Under the pieces are notes generated by a model that saw nothing but the letters and a program-made list of their open reading frames with translations, did not search any database and was not told the DNA's origin. From Candidatus Shapirobacteria bacterium (lineage in GTDB: Bacteria > Patescibacteriota > Microgenomatia > UBA12405), in the NCBI GenBank assembly GCA_003647605.1, contig QMND01000038.1, positions 1 to 6,188 on the forward strand: 6,188 bases of DNA, in the 5' to 3' direction. Shown here one piece after another: positions 5,322 through 6,188 of this stretch (position 1 is its first letter; every line of letters starts with the position of its first letter). The position numbers and the translations under genes were made by a program.

Positions 5322-5925
5322 TACTATGGATCAGCTGACTTCTCGTATCGCAATTACTCCTATCAATACGAGATCTCCCTGGGTCACTTAAAGAACTATT
5401 CCGGACATCCAAGCAGGACTTTTTTAAACATCTTCCTCATAACACACCGTATGAGTCGATGCATCCCTGTTAAGCTTGGCTACCCTTTGCCTCAGGCCCT
5501 CCGCTTCAGTTCCTCGCGAAACTAAAACTGCCTATTTTTTGGCTACGCTGATTTTTTAAATCAGGAAAGGATTTTAACCTTTTAGTTCTCTAAGCTGCCA
5601 GGCGCGCTTAATATTGTGTGTACAAGGCCCGGGAACGTATTCACCCCACCACTGCTGATATGGGATTACTAATGATTCCGGCTTCATGAAGGCGAATTGC
5701 AGCCTTCAATCCGAACTGGGACCTGCTTTTTGGGATTAGCTCCACCTCGCGGTTTAGCAACCCTTTGTACAGGCCATTGTAGCACGTGTGTTGCCCAGGA
5801 CATAAGGGCCATACTGACTTGACGTCATCCCTACCTTCCTCCCTATTGCGTAGGGCAGTCTCTTTAGAGTACTTCCCTGACCAATGTCAGGGCTAGCAAC
5901 TAAAGACAGGGGTTGCGCTCGTTTG

Positions 5926-5980
<55 letters not shown>

Positions 5981-6085
5981 CCGCCACCTTCGAAAGGGTC
6001 CCAACTTTCGTCGGGATTGCAGGCGGATGTCAAGCCCTGGTAAGGTTCCTCGCGTACCATCGAATTAAACCACATGCTCCACCAT

Positions 6086-6119
<34 letters not shown>

Positions 6120-6120
6120 A

Positions 6121-6153
<33 letters not shown>

Positions 6154-6188
6154 ATGCGTTAGCTTCGGCACGGAAGAGATAACCTCCC

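Larger units (their letters stand above)
4801..5616 (-). ncRNA. Group II-like intron in 16S (between E. coli A1398 and C1399) carrying a LAGLIDADG gene
   Basis: Removing 816 nt restores GUACACA|CCGCCCGUC. Group II hallmarks are visible. Near the 3' end a domain V-like hairpin (4830-4864) has a 10-bp lower stem containing CGC (4860-4862), a two-base UU bulge, GCGG/CCGC and a GAAAG loop. Domain VI (4801-4830) has GUGA/UCAC and AGU/ACU stems with a bulged A at 4808, eight bases from the 3' end, and the intron ends in AU (AY consensus). In domain I a 6-bp hairpin (5436-5455) displays loop CGGUGUGU; UGUGU (5442-5446) matches exon ACACA and the preceding G matches C1399, an IIA-like delta pair. GAAGUCAGC...CAUAGUA (5322-5343) is the typical sequence ahead of domain IV, where the ORF sits. 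The expected 5' GUGYG appears only as GCGCG at 5603-5607, nine bases inside the deduced junction. No reverse transcriptase is present. Confidence 0.87.

Noticed and set aside
5290..5412. Longer start (ATG at 5412) for the LAGLIDADG ORF
   Set aside because: The extra 41 residues translate the domain III/IV ribozyme sequence, and a proper ribosome binding site sits before the ATG at 5289.
4801..5616. Archaeal-type bulge-helix-bulge intron or RNase III-type intervening sequence
   Set aside because: The domain V/VI hairpins, AU 3' end and EBS1 match fit group II, the insert ends do not form a long closing stem, and the host is bacterial.

Overview
This window is bacterial. Every gene lies on the minus strand, so transcription reads from high to low coordinates: the 3' two-thirds of a 16S rRNA gene (cut by the right edge), tRNA-Ile(GAU), fusA (EF-G), tuf (EF-Tu) and tRNA-Thr(UGU). 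It is a translation-machinery block. The CCUCCU anti-Shine-Dalgarno end of the 16S, the EF-G/EF-Tu pair and the two tRNAs all fit bacteria. Non-standard bases at normally conserved 16S positions suggest an uncultivated lineage. The CAAGCCAC after the CCGCCCGU block weakly recalls the PVC/Omnitrophota side of the tree, but I cannot place it firmly.

The most striking feature is that the 16S gene is split by two different ribozyme introns in its decoding centre. Reading the rRNA 5' to 3', a group II-like intron of about 816 nt (4801-5616) sits between E. coli positions A1398 and C1399. It has a domain V-like hairpin, a domain VI hairpin with a bulged A eight bases from the 3' end, an EBS1 loop matching the exon, and a LAGLIDADG endonuclease gene in domain IV instead of a reverse transcriptase. 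That gene is decayed: the catalytic acidic residue is Lys and an in-frame TAG cuts the ORF. Eighty-eight bases of exon later, a compact ORF-less group I intron of 246 nt (4467-4712) sits between U1498 and A1499, with clear P, Q, R and S elements, a U.G splice-site pair and a 7-bp P10. The last exon is then 44 nt, the same as E. coli 1499-1542.

The second unusual point is gene order. The 16S is followed by tRNA-Ile, as in an ordinary rrn operon, but then by fusA and tuf rather than tRNA-Ala and 23S. fusA also lacks its usual rpsL-rpsG neighbours upstream. The rRNA operon is therefore either split or rearranged, or the contig is misjoined.

The spacers are rich in small structured repeats: a tandem imperfect duplication of about 100 bp between 16S and tRNA-Ile, a cluster of TTC-loop hairpins between tRNA-Ile and fusA, a 30-bp repeat present in opposite orientation on both sides of fusA, and a folded leader with a 12-bp direct repeat in front of tuf. 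A short CCCGAT-type palindrome occurs both in the spacer and at the tip of helix 44 inside the 16S.
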